From positions 1,150,292 to 1,214,291 of the forward strand of contig NC_068360.1 of NCBI RefSeq assembly GCF_020536995.1: DNA of 64,000 bases, given 5' to 3'. Shown here one piece after another: positions 35,396 through 50,009 of this stretch. The position numbers were made by a program, and so were the translations under genes. The stretch's first letter is position 1. Each line of letters opens with the position of its first letter. This DNA is from Dreissena polymorpha. Taxonomy: Eukaryota; Mollusca; Bivalvia; Myida; Dreissenidae. The notes under the pieces were generated by a model. That model saw nothing but the letters and a program-made list of their open reading frames with translations. It ran no database searches and was not told the DNA's origin.

Positions 35396-38300
35396 CCACC
35401 ACCACCATCATCATCATCAGCAGCAGCAGCAGAAGCAGCTTCAAAAATAACTTCTAACTAAATAACATTTACAAGTGTGATGTTTAAGAGACATCTATAC
35501 TCACTGGCTTTTGGCAATTACCAGATAGTTTAAAATGTTTAGCGGTAGTTCGTTCTGTTGATAAGGAAAAACAAACAAATAATGTTAAAACATAGACTTG
35601 CTTTGAATTCAGTTATGTGGAGATACTTACAAGTGGTGCACATAATAAAGAAGACCTCCAGCACAAAATAGCCCATGTTATCTACAATGTAGCCTGTAAT
35701 ATAGGCGTTCACGGCCTGACACGCTGAGTTTATTGTAAACGCACTGAAATAAAAATTAAATATAATTAATTCAAACACTGATCATATTGTATGCAATCAT
35801 ATAAAAAAGCATTATAACTATGACAACAAGTACTGGCACTATCGTGCCTGATAAACCCCAGCATGCCACATTGTCAATGGGGGGGGGGGTGGAGTTGTCA
35901 GTTCAGTTTTACACACTGGTTTCGCAAAAAGTTTTTCCTCCAAGTTTCCTCTTGTACATTGTTTTATAATATAATCTCTCGGCGCAATTTCAGCATTCAC
36001 GAGGGCGATAACTTTCAAATTATGAAATCCAGAGTTATGGTTCTTGTGCAATCCGATCATGCTCGTAGGATGTTAACCTATTTATGCCTAGCGTCTAGAA
36101 AAAAGGCCTTTGCAAACAGCGAAGACCCAGATGAGACGCCGCATGATGCGGTGTCTCATCAGGGTCTGCGCTGTTTGCTTCAAAGAATTTCTGTAAGAAA
36201 TTTTCTAAATATAGAAATAAATATACTAGACATCCCTAATTTTTTAAATAAATTGATCAAATTTAGATGGATGGGAGAGTCCACTAGGCATAAATGGGAA
36301 AATTCGCTAAAATCCCGGTTTATAACAAACAAAAGACAATAACTGGCAATATATCTAAGCAAGATTTGTGGAGTTTGTTATCTTCTCATTCCCTCAATAA
36401 AATCTGATGTTCTTACACATCAAGTTTCAAGAGCATACCTCTTTTAGTTTCGAGATATGGGGCAGACAATCATTGTAAAAATATGCAATAGGCAGTAACT
36501 AATGTATTATGAACGCAGGAGTTTAGAGTTGTAGTGCGCTGCACATGTCCTAAAATATAAGATGTACATACCTTTCAAGTTTCGATGCGATACTCTTTTA
36601 CTTGTCAATATATGCTCGGACAAACTTTTAGTAAAAAGGATTAAAGGAACCTTTTCACAGATTTAGGCGTGTTTTGAAGTTTGTCATGAAATGCTTTAAA
36701 TTGTAAGTGCATACATAGGAACTAAATAGCTATATTAAAAAACAGAATAACATTAAAGAAAGAAAAAGGTAATATTAAACTGGGCTCGAACCACTGACCC
36801 TTGGAGTTAAGGTCTGTGTGTAATTTATACTCTATATAAGCAATCCAAGTAATGTTACAAAATATAAAGATAGCAACACAGCTCTCCAAATTATTCAATC
36901 GTTTCGCATTTGTAATGCTTTATAACTTTCAGTGTTTTTTTAAATCATTAAAAGATGCGTATAATCGATTTTAGAGCATAGAAAATGTTCAGTACTACGC
37001 AAAAAGTACCAAACTTAATCGCAAAATATCATAACTACAACGAGCGTTGGCAATTCTGAAACATTTTATTTTTTAAATTTTGTCCATTAAACAAAACGTG
37101 GATAGGTCACTTTTACAAAGGTAATAACTAAAAAAAGTTATTTTGCGTTGCAAGTATTTATTATCTATTTAACCGATTTGGGGAAGGCTAGTTTTAACTC
37201 ACTAGTTAAACTTCAAATGAAACTTAGAAAAGGGTCAATAAACAATGCAATATACCAGTATGACAAATCTGGACGTGGAAGTTGTCAGTGATATTTTTTG
37301 TGCAAATTAAGTATATAACAACAATTAAAATATTAAAGGAATCCTAAGTGGCTATAAGGTAATTATTCTTGTGATTGTTAACGTATGATCTAACAATCGA
37401 ACATGTGCAGTATACACCTCCCCTTATCTCGTGATGTGAGGTATAAGTACTAACAAATGTGCATGTGTTGTACACATTAATAAAATCAATACTTTCCTTA
37501 AGGACATTGGTAGAAAACCCAGCATTGTATTTGACGTTAAAAGGCTGTAAACATGGTTAAGTAAGCAAATATTTCTACTTTAAATATTTTGTGAATTTTA
37601 CATGGTGCATAATCATAGAGGCCATATAACATTCCGATATACGAACTAAGTGGAAAGGGACCCTACTAGCTTAGCTAACGTCCCAATCCTATAAACGTAA
37701 GTAGTTTGTGACTAATGTTGTAAACACATTCTGGATTAAACTCTTTTTGGACTATTAAACAGTTTTGGCACATTTCCGGTATAACCTATTTAATATTGAG
37801 CCGCGTAATGCGAAAGCGAAGATTCTAATCAGCATGTGGCGAATCAGCCTGCGGATAATCAGCCTGTGGCAAATCAGCCTGAGATAAATCAGTCTGCGGC
37901 AAATCAGCCTGTGTCAAATCAGCCTGCTGATAAATGCTAGTGACTAAAAAGCGGACAACGAAGTCCCTGATCAGAATACGCGATTAGTCACACTAGTCTT
38001 AAGCCACTCTGGCAGCTAATGGCAATTAACCCATTTATGCCGAGTGGACTATCCCATTCTTCTAAATTTGATCAATTTATTTCCACAATTAGGGATGTCT
38101 AGTATATGTATTTCTATATTCAGAATAATTCTTACAAAAATTCCTTTGAGCAAAGAGCGCAGACCCTGTAAGACGCCGCATCATGCGGTGTCTCATTTGG
38201 GTCTACGCTGTTTGCCAAGGCCTTTTTCCTAGACGCTAGGCATAAATGGATTATTTATATCTGCGGCCTTTGCGTACTTACATGCCAAACGCAGTTCCCA

Positions 38301-41300
38301 GATGACTGGGCGCTATAACATACGTTACAAGCGGCTGCCAAGTGGTCACAACCAGTGAATAACCGAGTCCCAATAAAACCTGCAACAAGAGAGGATTCTC
38401 GTAAATATGGTATTCCAGGCAAGTCCTGATACCAAATACGATAAGTGAGCCGTTGGCTATACATATAATTTGATTTCCGTTTTAAATTATAGAACCTTTC
38501 ATCTGTATTTCTTTATGATTTTATAAGTGTGTGTGTTTGTTTTTTCGTTAATAAGTGGTGCAATGTGTATACGAAAATGCACAGACGTGTTTGTTATTCT
38601 GAAATGTGTTCGTGTTTCATTGACACGATTTTCAATGTAGCTTAAAGTCTTGGTTATTAATTTGTGGTATGGCTGGAGGAAATGCGGGCTTGAAATCGGC
38701 CGGCCTCAATCCGATGATTTTCCATCCCTAACGTTTGTTTCTCCAGCAAACGTTGATGATAATATGAATATAAAAAGCTTGCATGGAGACCATGCTTAGG
38801 ACTGTATGTGGGATATGTCGGGTCAAGGTCTCGGTAACTCTTAATAACAAGAGGGAAAATACTGGCCATTGAGCACTCACCTGAGTTCACGGACAATACT
38901 TAGTTTAAACCTATTTATTTTAGCTCGATTGCATCGAAAGCCCTAGACTTATATAAACGCTCTCGAGTCCGTTTCCTGGGCCTAGAACCAGTACTTGGTG
39001 TCTTTGAGGGTGATCTAAAGAACGCTCCCACGGTGGGGATCGAATAATACGGACAATACTTGATCTTATAGAAGGCAAAACATAAGTCAGAGAACAATAG
39101 GATAGACATTAACCCATTTATGCCTAGCGTCTAGAAAAAAGGCCTTGGCAAACAGCGTAGACCCAGATGAGATGCCGCATGATACTAGACATCCCTAATT
39201 TTGGAAATAAATTGATCCAATTTTGAAGGATGGGAGAGTGCACTAGACTTAAATGGGTTAATGAACAAGTTATGTGCCCGTAGAGCACGGACGCCCCTAC
39301 ATGAAACTTGTGTCTTTAAACTCTGCTCATGTCAAACACAAGCTGTTTATGGACATATTTGACTTGTAAACTATAGGCGTGGTCTTGACCTTTGAGGTGA
39401 TAGACAGGTGGTACACTCGACACTCAGTCTCCTCATAATGGTCATTTAAATAGCCATAGCATGGATAAGTTGTTTTATAGCAAAATATGACCTTTAAACT
39501 CTAAGTGTGACCCTGAACGCTTAGGTAGGGAGACCGGTTCTACACAGGAAATCCCAAATGGTTGCCATTAGTGATCAATTATCTTAAAATTTGAGATAAG
39601 GAGACACGTTAAACATGATCAACGTCGTGCAATGATGAACATCTTTTGTTTGAAGTCATTTTAAAATCCATAAATAAATGGCAATATTTCGGTTGAGAAA
39701 GAAATGTTCAAGATATTGCATGGTTAAATTTGACTTTTTACCTCTGAGCATAACCTTTACCGTTGAAAAACGGTACTGTTGTTACTCACGAAATGCGGTC
39801 TCTTCGTGGTTTTATTTGCGTTAAGTTATATTAAAACATAACTACAAGGTTGAGTCAAATCTAGCTCTTTCTATGCCAAATTTGATTTTCAACTACTAAA
39901 AGTGACAACGTTCTCTAATGTAGGGAGGCGAGTTTTACAAGCAGCTTGTCGTCGTGAGATGGGTTGCATGTATGTCAATTTATTTCAAAATCAATCAAAA
40001 TACTGCAAAGAAAGAGCTACACATATCAGAATGATTCGCTCATATACCGCTCCGTAAGTCGAGCTTGCAATAACAATAGCACACAAACGTCACACACTGG
40101 TTAAGTGAACTATCATCAATAACATTGCAGTCAAGGGAAGTAACTAAGTCAATCTTTTCGATGTAAATATTAAAGAGTTGTCTCACATTCAAATGTTACA
40201 TGAGCTTATTTTATGACTGGAGATGTAACAAGTTTTTTTTTAAGATTTGACCTGTTTACATAAACGAACGTGGCCCGGATTCATACTCGTTCTAATATTT
40301 CAAGATAAAGATGCCGGCCAAATTTTAAGCTATAATAATTGCAAATAGATTGTTAACATGGTTTTTCTCATATTTCACCTAGAGACCTTTTGTGATCCAT
40401 ATGGCCCAGATAGATTCAAACTCGCATATAAACTGCGAAGGTAACATTCTGACCACGTAAATTGGGCCATAAATGTGGCCTATGGAGTGTTTTTGTCTCA
40501 TATTTGACCTCGTGACCTAGTATTCGACCCAGTTGAAAATCCGGCCTGTGTATTGGTAACACGGTTTTTTTAAGATAATATATTAAACCTGGTGACCTAG
40601 ATTTGGGACGCACGGGTCCCTGATTCTAACTTGGCATAGATAGTGTCTATAGATGTTAATGTGACCTCTAGAAAATATGACCTCTAGAGTGGTAACAAGC
40701 TTATAGTTAACGACGCAACACATACAACGCCCACCGGAAACCGCACATCGACGGATGCCGGACACGTTTTCTGCTTTAAAAGTCGAGTTGGTAGATAGGT
40801 ATTTTCCCGTCATTCAGTAAATGGGTAGCAATTATGTATCCCTTAAACAATTTGTGCACATTCATTTTAGGAGGAATTGTTCTAATATGTTTGGTGTTTG
40901 TAACTAATGAGCAGACCTAGCTTTGGCTTGCTGTGTGACCAGTTGAATTTACCTAAAGGTCAATGTAACTCAAAAAGGGCCAATTATATCCGCCCAATAA
41001 CTTTAACTCGGATGGAGGCATACCGTTTAAATATCACCTATTTTGGGATTGAACAATTATTTACATTAAATTCATTACTCAAAAATTGAAAACGTTGTTC
41101 CGTGACATTGTTATATTCCTTGTTATTTATAATTGTTAAATACGAATGTGTTTAAAATATATGTTTACAACCAGTAACTTAAAACAAGATTTAATTTATC
41201 ATCGAAATTTTGTGGTTCATGCAATGTTAACTATCGTATAAAACTTGCTGATTGCATTCATCACCTGATACTGTTTTCCAAGTTTTATTATTCCTATAGT

Positions 41301-44300
41301 CCACTTACCGTGCATGCGTACGGTTCTACAAATGTGAATGTGAGTAAAAGGTGACTGGCCAAAGAGAGGAACAGTCCGGTCAACATCCAGATAAGATTTC
41401 GGCCCACTTTGTCAATTGCGGCTCCAAAAAGCGGTATCGTCACTGCCCCGACGAGGAAAACAATGCTGAAAACATGTAACAAAAAAGCACAGACGCTCAA
41501 TTGTCCGTGTTTATAAAGTACATGCTAATCGGACTGATATGCCGGCTTGGTTTATAAACAATTATACAACATGTATTATACTATTATAGGCATTAATTAT
41601 TGGACGATATAGTGGTTTGTGACATGTCATAGTTAACAGCACAACTGTGTAAACAATCAACAAAACACATGTATATGAAAATAACATGTATAATACCAAA
41701 TATCTGATCTACCCGCGATTTAACTAAATGGAATTACTCTGGAAAGTTATGCGGATCCTTGACGAACCCCCTACACCGACCCCTTTTCACTATACCCCTA
41801 CACTACACCCCACGTACTACACCAACTGCACTAGACCTCCCTGCACTAGACCCACTAAACCCCCTTCATTTGACCTCCTACACTAGACCCCTGCATATTA
41901 CAAAATAAGGATTTAAAGTACATAGCCAATTACCCAGAAAATATGTTGAATTATGTCTCTTCCACATGAGAACATCATGAGAACATGAACATTAACGATC
42001 GGAAATTAAAAGTAAAAGAAAAAAATCACTATACATGTATACATGATTTTTTTACTCAAATAACTCACTGTATTTTTTAAATTAAATTATACATCCATAA
42101 GTTTAAAATTCAGACAGTGACCATTACCTTTGCCCTTTTTTAGAAGGCGTTGTATATTTTGTTACACCAAGCAGTGCATTTTATGCGTGCAAACATTCGA
42201 ACGTAGGTAGTAAGAATTGTTATATGGAACCTAAAACCAGGTTTGGCCGCTAATTCACTTGATTTACATATCAACATGACCTTAATACATGAAGTAATGT
42301 ATTGTAATTCAAATAAAAGGAACATGAAATATGTTTGTAAAAATTTGAATATTCATTACACAAAACGGCATATAGTAGTAAAACGTACCAATAAATAATA
42401 GGAGTTCCGAATAAAAGAAACAAAGCTGCTATTTAATCAAAAAGTTGCAAATCACGATATGACACGTAAACATGTTATACCTTTCGTGTTCGTGTTCCGG
42501 GGTCATATCCTTTTGCTTTAACTTGATAAAAAATATTTTCTACATGGTTTCAAAATTATCCACACAAGAAAGTATGCCTTTTGTGTCTCATAAAGTGACT
42601 AAAAATACAAGCAATGTACAGAATAAAAGTGGATTGTTTTTGTCGGGAGAGATATATAGTATTATAAAGCGTCGTACCTATTGATTGCGTTCGCTCCATC
42701 CAGGGATCGGTCGTATTTCTTTACAAAGTACAGCCTGAAAACATTTCATCGACGAAATCAATCACACATCGTTATGAATGTGGAATGTTTGGCGCTCCAT
42801 AAAAAATGTTCGGGTACAAATTCTTGTTCACTTGTTTCTTATTAAAGGGACGACACTTTCCGCTGAGACTGGATATTTGTTTAAAAGAGACTTATTTTAA
42901 ACGAACAATTCCATGAAGCAAAAAGTGACTGTTACTGTGCAATAATGAAAGCCGTAGCCTGTTGTCAGTATACATAGTTCTTAAGACATCCCTGTAAATT
43001 CTCCGCACTAATGATATAATTACTACGCATACTAATTACCGGCGGTTATTCGACAATAGACTATGATATACAAATATTACTTCCTAAATAACAATTACTG
43101 ACATAGGTCGCTTAATTATTTCTTAATGTTTAATAGCCCAGGTAATATCGGGACGACTATATGCTGACAAAATGATCTAACTTCCTTACTCTCCCTGGGC
43201 AACGAAAGGAAACAACTGCATGTAGTAGAGAGATGCACTGATACCAATGAGCCAGAACGAGGCTGGGAAGCGTCGCACGTCTGAACACGTGGTCATAGAT
43301 TGGTTCTCCTCTGTCTCTGAAAAAAGAAATCAATAAATGAATCATGTTTTGAGAAAACTGGGCATAATGAATGTGCGTAAAGTGTCGTCCCAGATTAGCC
43401 TGTGCAGTCCGCTAAGAAGAGACTTCATTTAAACGAAAAATGTCATAAGAGCGGAAAGTGTCGTCCCTGATTAGCCTGTGCAGACTGTACAGGCAAATCT
43501 GGGACGAGACTTTACGCACATGCATTATGCCCAGTTTTCTCATAACACGACTCAAATCATTATTCATATCATCAAATGAATGTTGCAGTTTTCATGTTGA
43601 CTGCATTTCACAAAACAATAAAATATAACAGACCTTGACCCTCCACACCCAATATGCAAACCCATCCTATATACGGATATAATGCATGTATGTGCGTTGT
43701 TTCAATGCAACATCTCAATTTGTTATTGCGTCATTTAGCATAAACATTCATTGATATCTTGTTTTTCAGCGACCTTGATCCCCATCTAAAATCTCTATCA
43801 ACGTTTTGATGGGAAACATCTATGCATGTAGTTGCATGATAATATCTCACTTTATGTGTGCCTTGGCGTAATGCTTTTTATATTTTAAGTAATAGTGATA
43901 ATTACATTGACCTCATGCATACTACATGAAACAATCGCAAGGACTGTTTATTAGGTATTAATATAAATTTGGTCGCATTTCAATAGCGTTTTTTGTTATC
44001 GAGATATTGAGCATTTGGAAAAAAATGAAAATCGCTTTACACGTTGATTCATAATATAGCGTTAAACTTGCAAATTCAACCAACAGAAAGATGGAAACAA
44101 CAAAAATACGTCGTCGGAATTTAAAATTTGAAAAATCGCCGATTCGTTTTTTATTTATAAACTTGATATACATTTACAATTAATAGAGTATACATACAAT
44201 TCAATACCATGTCTTTTATAAACCTATTTTGGAAATACATACAAACTAAACAGTGACATTTTAATATACCTTTCTTGTTGTCATTTTCATCGTTGCTGTT

Positions 44301-47300
44301 ATTCTTGTTGAACCCTAGTTTGTCTGCTCGTTTGTCCATGATCGCAACTAACACAGAACATAACGTCGACAACACTGCTATACAACTGCCTGAAAATACA
44401 GTAATGCACAAATTGGTATATAAGCAAGATAATTCGTTAAATTGATTTTCCCCGCTAAATTAATTTGTTTATGGATAGGTGCAGAACTAAAAATGGTTGT
44501 GCAATTTCTTAATTATGTTTTAACTACCCTTGATGGTTTTCAGCATGCATTATAATGCAGATAGTATCTTTTTCATGAAACAATAACTCTAAAGGTGGAC
44601 AGAATTCTTATATAGAAATCTTATGTACTTTCTGAGTAAAAGCCCGTAAAAGTTACAACATACAAAAAGCATGAAAAAGGCAATAAATAAAAACTAGGAA
44701 AGAGGAGGGTTGTTGTTCTGGAGAATTCAATATTTATATTTAGGTGATTTTGGAAGACTCACCGTTTGCACATTTAATCTTAATACACACTATAATTTCA
44801 AAGCGTTGCAGATTTAACACGACGTCAGTCATGAGATGCGAGGAAACAACATAAATACGTTCTTAATGTTAAACATTCATATTGAGTGCGGGACTATTAT
44901 TGTTGAAACATAAGTCACATATATACAATTAGCAAATCAATATTCATTGTCTCCGTGATGATGTCTTGCCGGCGATGATGGTTTAACCCTTAGTTTAATA
45001 GGTAACAACGAAATCATGGAAATAAATATTGTACTTTAAAGGGAATCACCTACTGTTACTATTAATTGTCAATGCCGGTTTATTAAATGTCATGGCAACA
45101 ATGTGGTGGTCTGTATATAAAACAGATTTTGTAATGCGTTTAAACCTATTTATTTAGCTTGATTGCAAGGAAAGAATAAGGCTTATTTGAATCGCTCTCG
45201 AGTCCGTTTCCTGTGCCTAGAACCAGTACTTGGTGTCTATGGGGAAAATCTAAAGAACGCTCCCACAGTAGGGATCGAACCCGTGACCACCCTGTCGCCA
45301 AGCGGACACCATATCGACTACGCCACGGCGACCTTAATTTTGTAATTGAGTGGAGGTCTTGCAGGTTGCTGTGATGAGATCAAATGTGTCCCCTTTCTAA
45401 TACAATATAACATTTATTCTAGCACAAGGCATCGTTTAAATGATTATATTTAAGCGCATGTTTGTTCTAAGAGTGAAGCCTGTTTACTTTTATTTATTTC
45501 ATTTCCATATTTTCCGCATTTAGCGAAAACAAATCTTCAATTTATAGACATTGATTTTAAAACAATCATAAAAGCTTGTATATGTTTTTTCCATAAAATT
45601 AAGACCTCTGCCTTAAATAAAATAGTAGCGAAATGTTGACGAATTATGTCTTTGTATTGTTTCAGCAACTTTATATGCCATATGCTTAAATTTATAAACT
45701 GTCATCCATACAATACAAGACTTCACGACTCAAGCACTGCATATTTGAGGAAAAAGGGAGTCGTGTTCTGAGAAAACTTGGCCGAATGCATGTGCGTAAA
45801 GTGTCGGCCCAGATTAGCCTGTGCAGTCCGCACAGGCTAATCAGGGACGACACTTTCCGCCTTAATTGGATTTTAAAGAGACTTTATTTTAACAAAAAAA
45901 TGTCACGAAAGCAGAAAGTGTCGTCTCTGCAGTCCGCACAGGCTAATCTGGGACGACACTTTACGCACATGCATTATGCCCAGTTTTCTTAGAACACGAC
46001 TCAAGGTATTCCGTAATATCAAACCAACATGTATGCCGCTACTGGGACATTTTATTTCAGCCATAACATGCAAGGTCGTATATAGGGCAAACAAGAAAAT
46101 GTCGTTTGTTTCCACTTACATGACCCAACAAATCAGAAAAGGAAGGTCGTCTGGACTAGGATTTCGATTACGTTTTTAAGATCCCCCACTTCAATAACTA
46201 TCAGCAAGCACATGCAGAATTAATCCGATTAATCTAAGATGAATTAAAGAATATCATCGGATGTAGCAAAATATTTAAATATTAACAGTTCACTTTGTGA
46301 ATATGATCGAAATTAGCGAAAAATCAACATAAGATAACTAAAAAAAGTCGGCATAAAAAATGAGCCGACCGGGCACATGCAAACAAAAACCTTTCTTACC
46401 TTAAATGGCTTACTGTTTCAATTGTTCTCACATATACATTTCCATCTTTTCACCTAATTTTCTGTTAGTATTACTGAAAATAAACATCGTTAACCAGCAG
46501 AAGAACGCACCCACCTGCTAACAAGGTAAATCCTAGAGCTTTCCATGGCACATTGCGAGTCAACAGTTGTTGATATATGGGGTCCATCATATTAAGTGTC
46601 ATAACGCTACTCTGAAATAAACATCAGCGCAATGATGTATTTTGCGAGTTGACTCATTCCATTAAAGTAATTTAAGAACGACGAAGCATGATTACAAAAA
46701 TAATTTAAAAATGTTCAAAATAAATATCAAATGATTTTTTTAAACAAAGTAATGTTTTATAAATTAAAGGCATGCATATGTAACCGCAATGCATGCGAAC
46801 ATAAACTTTCATTATAACGTTGGGGCATACACATACATGTACATGTTTTTAGAACGCATCAGCTGATAATGCAAATAAAATGGATGACATTTTAAAATGA
46901 CTGTGCATTCTTTTGATATTGGTTTATGTATAGGAGTACGTCAGCATTAATGATTGAGCAAATCTCATCATTAGAAGCGTACTGTCACAATTTTGCTTTA
47001 CTTCAGAATAGTTGGGATAAAGCTGTCATGCACAAATGAATGCCGTCATGTTATTATTTTAATGACGTCATTAGATTTTGTTTTATCTTATATTTAAGTT
47101 TTTATGGCAAACTATATCATTTTCTTGATCTTGATTTTCAGAAGTACGACATTTCTTTTTTTTAAAGAAAACGATGTGATAAATAGAATACCGTGTGTAT
47201 GTTCTAAGTATACAGATAAGTTTATTTGCTTGCCACGAAAATATTAAGCCCGTCGCCAGGGCTCGTTGTTCAAGTTTTCAACGCCAAGCTCAGTAAACGT

Positions 47301-49827
47301 ATCATTTTTAAACAATAACAGTGTATTATCAATATCTATATTCAGCATAGAAAATATCGGCAATGTCAAATCTTACCGCTCGGGCAAAGCTGATTTTCAA
47401 ACCCAGCACCATGTTCAATTCCTTCATGTGGAACCATTTCACGACCAAGTTGTCACAAGCGATCACCAAAGTACTTGATACGAGCCTGGAAATAAAGTAC
47501 ATTAGCAATGTGGTACTGGGGGGCTAACAAAAGTTAAAATGAGCATAGATATACATGATTTTGCAAAATACTCAGCGACCATAAATATTTTTGGAAAAAA
47601 AGTAAACGCCCCTATTAAAACGAGTCGGCTACGGGTGTTACGATAAAGTACGATAGATCTACTAACGGTTTAAAGGGGCCATCCTACAGATTTCACGTTT
47701 TGGTAAATTGACAAAATTATTTAAAAAAAAGTTGTTTCAGATTCGCAAATTTTCGTTTTAGTTATGATATTTTTTAGGAAAAAGTAATACTGACCATTTA
47801 CCATGCTCTTAAATATCTAATACATGTATATGCATCTTTTGATGATTTGAAAACCTGAAAAGTATTGTGCGACGCGAAACGATTGAATAATTTGGAAAGT
47901 TCTGTTGTTGTCGTTTTATTTTGGGATAATACGAGGATTGCTTATATTGGTAAAAAATACATTCGCTCTAAGCATGAGCATGGATGGTCGTGTGGTCTAG
48001 GCGAGAGACGTTTTACTCCAGGACTCCAGGGGTCAGTGGTTCGAGCCCAGTTGAGGGTTATTTTTTTCCTTTTTTAAAATTGTATTCTTGTTTTGTTAAT
48101 AGAGATTTTTAGTTCAAATGTTTAAATTTATCAATATAAAGCATTTAATGACAAGCTTCAATACATGCCAAAATCTATTGGACGGCCCCTTTAACGAATG
48201 AGTAGGACTTATTGGTGTTACAAATAAGTAGAATCCTAAGTGTTTCACGCAGTCTTCGGCTTAAAGCCATTGACATTAAACCGAGTACATTTTTGCTCGG
48301 TCCACCAAATATATTGTATATTGGGTATATAGTATATATTAGGCCGATAGTCCACCAGTGTTTTAGGCCACTTTAACGATCAAAGTTTAAAATGTAATTA
48401 TGCTGAGCCAAATCACGTTATGCTAACTGTTATTTGTTTTCAAATTCATAACGATTATTAACACGAATTAAGAACATACGTTTGTTAAATTATCAACTGC
48501 ATGAAGGCGATTGCTACGGAATCGCATGCGTCAAATGTATGCAATGTGAATTGCAAAACACTTCAAGATTAGCTATAATAGTTATAATCTAAAACCTCGT
48601 TATGAATTTTAAAACCAATCTTAATAAAGCAACGACTTAAACAAACACAATCACGAATTATGTATTGCTATTATGTTTTAAATAAGAAGAATGTGCAACA
48701 TTAATTTTAGCGATTAAATAGTTAACACATTGAAAATGCGTTTCATGTCTCATAATATTATAATTTCCATCATGACGATAAGTAAGGGTTTAGCAAACGT
48801 TCGTATTATTATTAGTCCTTGCTCCACACGATTCAATTTCTTCAACTTTGGTACTAACCCGAGGAATATGCGAGCGCCCAACATCGTTCCATAGTTTCGG
48901 AGAAGAGCCCCTACGGCAAATATCGTCTGAAATTTAAAGGCATGTGTTTGTGTTATTTTTCAAGTTTGAAATAACTCCTTCAACATCCCCAATATCTAGT
49001 TTTGTGGAAGCTAATGAAACGAGTCGAGAAGGCGAATGGCGATAGGAAAGTTAGGATTGCCTGTGTTTAATAAAATGGGACTTGCTCTGTGAAAAAGGGG
49101 TTTAATGCATGTGCGTAAAGTGTCGACCCAGATTAGCCTGTGCAGCCCGCACATGCAAATCAGGGACACTTTCCGCCTAAACTGGGTTGTTTCTAAGAAG
49201 ATACTTTCTTTAAACGGAAAATATCATAAAAGCGGAAAGTGTCGTCACTGATAAGCATTTGCGGACTGCACAGACGAATATGGGACGAAACTTTACGCAC
49301 ATCCATTAAACCCCTTTTTACAGAGCACGTCTCAAATCCTACAACAAGCCGCAACTGAATTTGCGACCTTTCATTAGATACAAATCCATGTACGTATGCA
49401 TTAACGCATTTTTTATGATGTGCAAAATAAAAAATAGCTTATAATTGTCATTTAACGATTAACAAGCAGTAAGACGTTGATGTGTATACAAAGTCTATTT
49501 TAAGACAAGACACAAACTGTATTGCGCAGAAGTGCGATGCGGATACCACAGATGACATTGCTATTAATATTCTACAAGGTATTCTAATGAATAATATACA
49601 AATGATTCATGCAATAACATGTACATCTCATACCTAGGTTTAGTCGTAATCGAATGCCTTAATATTAATGTACCAAAGTCATGAAAAAAGTAAATGCATA
49701 ACTTTCAAATATTGAACACGATTGGGAAAGAGATATTATTATTATTATTATTTTAATTACTTTAATTTAATATCATTATAATAATCATTATTATTAGTAG
49801 TACTTCAAAAATAATTTAATTATGATG

Positions 49828-49898
<71 letters not shown>

Positions 49899-49932
49899 TA
49901 TCATCATCATTATTATCATCATTATCATCATT

Positions 49933-50009
<77 letters not shown>

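Noticed and set aside
45270-45334. A functional tRNA gene on the minus strand
   Set aside because: A and B boxes are present, but the acceptor arms do not pair well and the segment continues directly into a SINE body.
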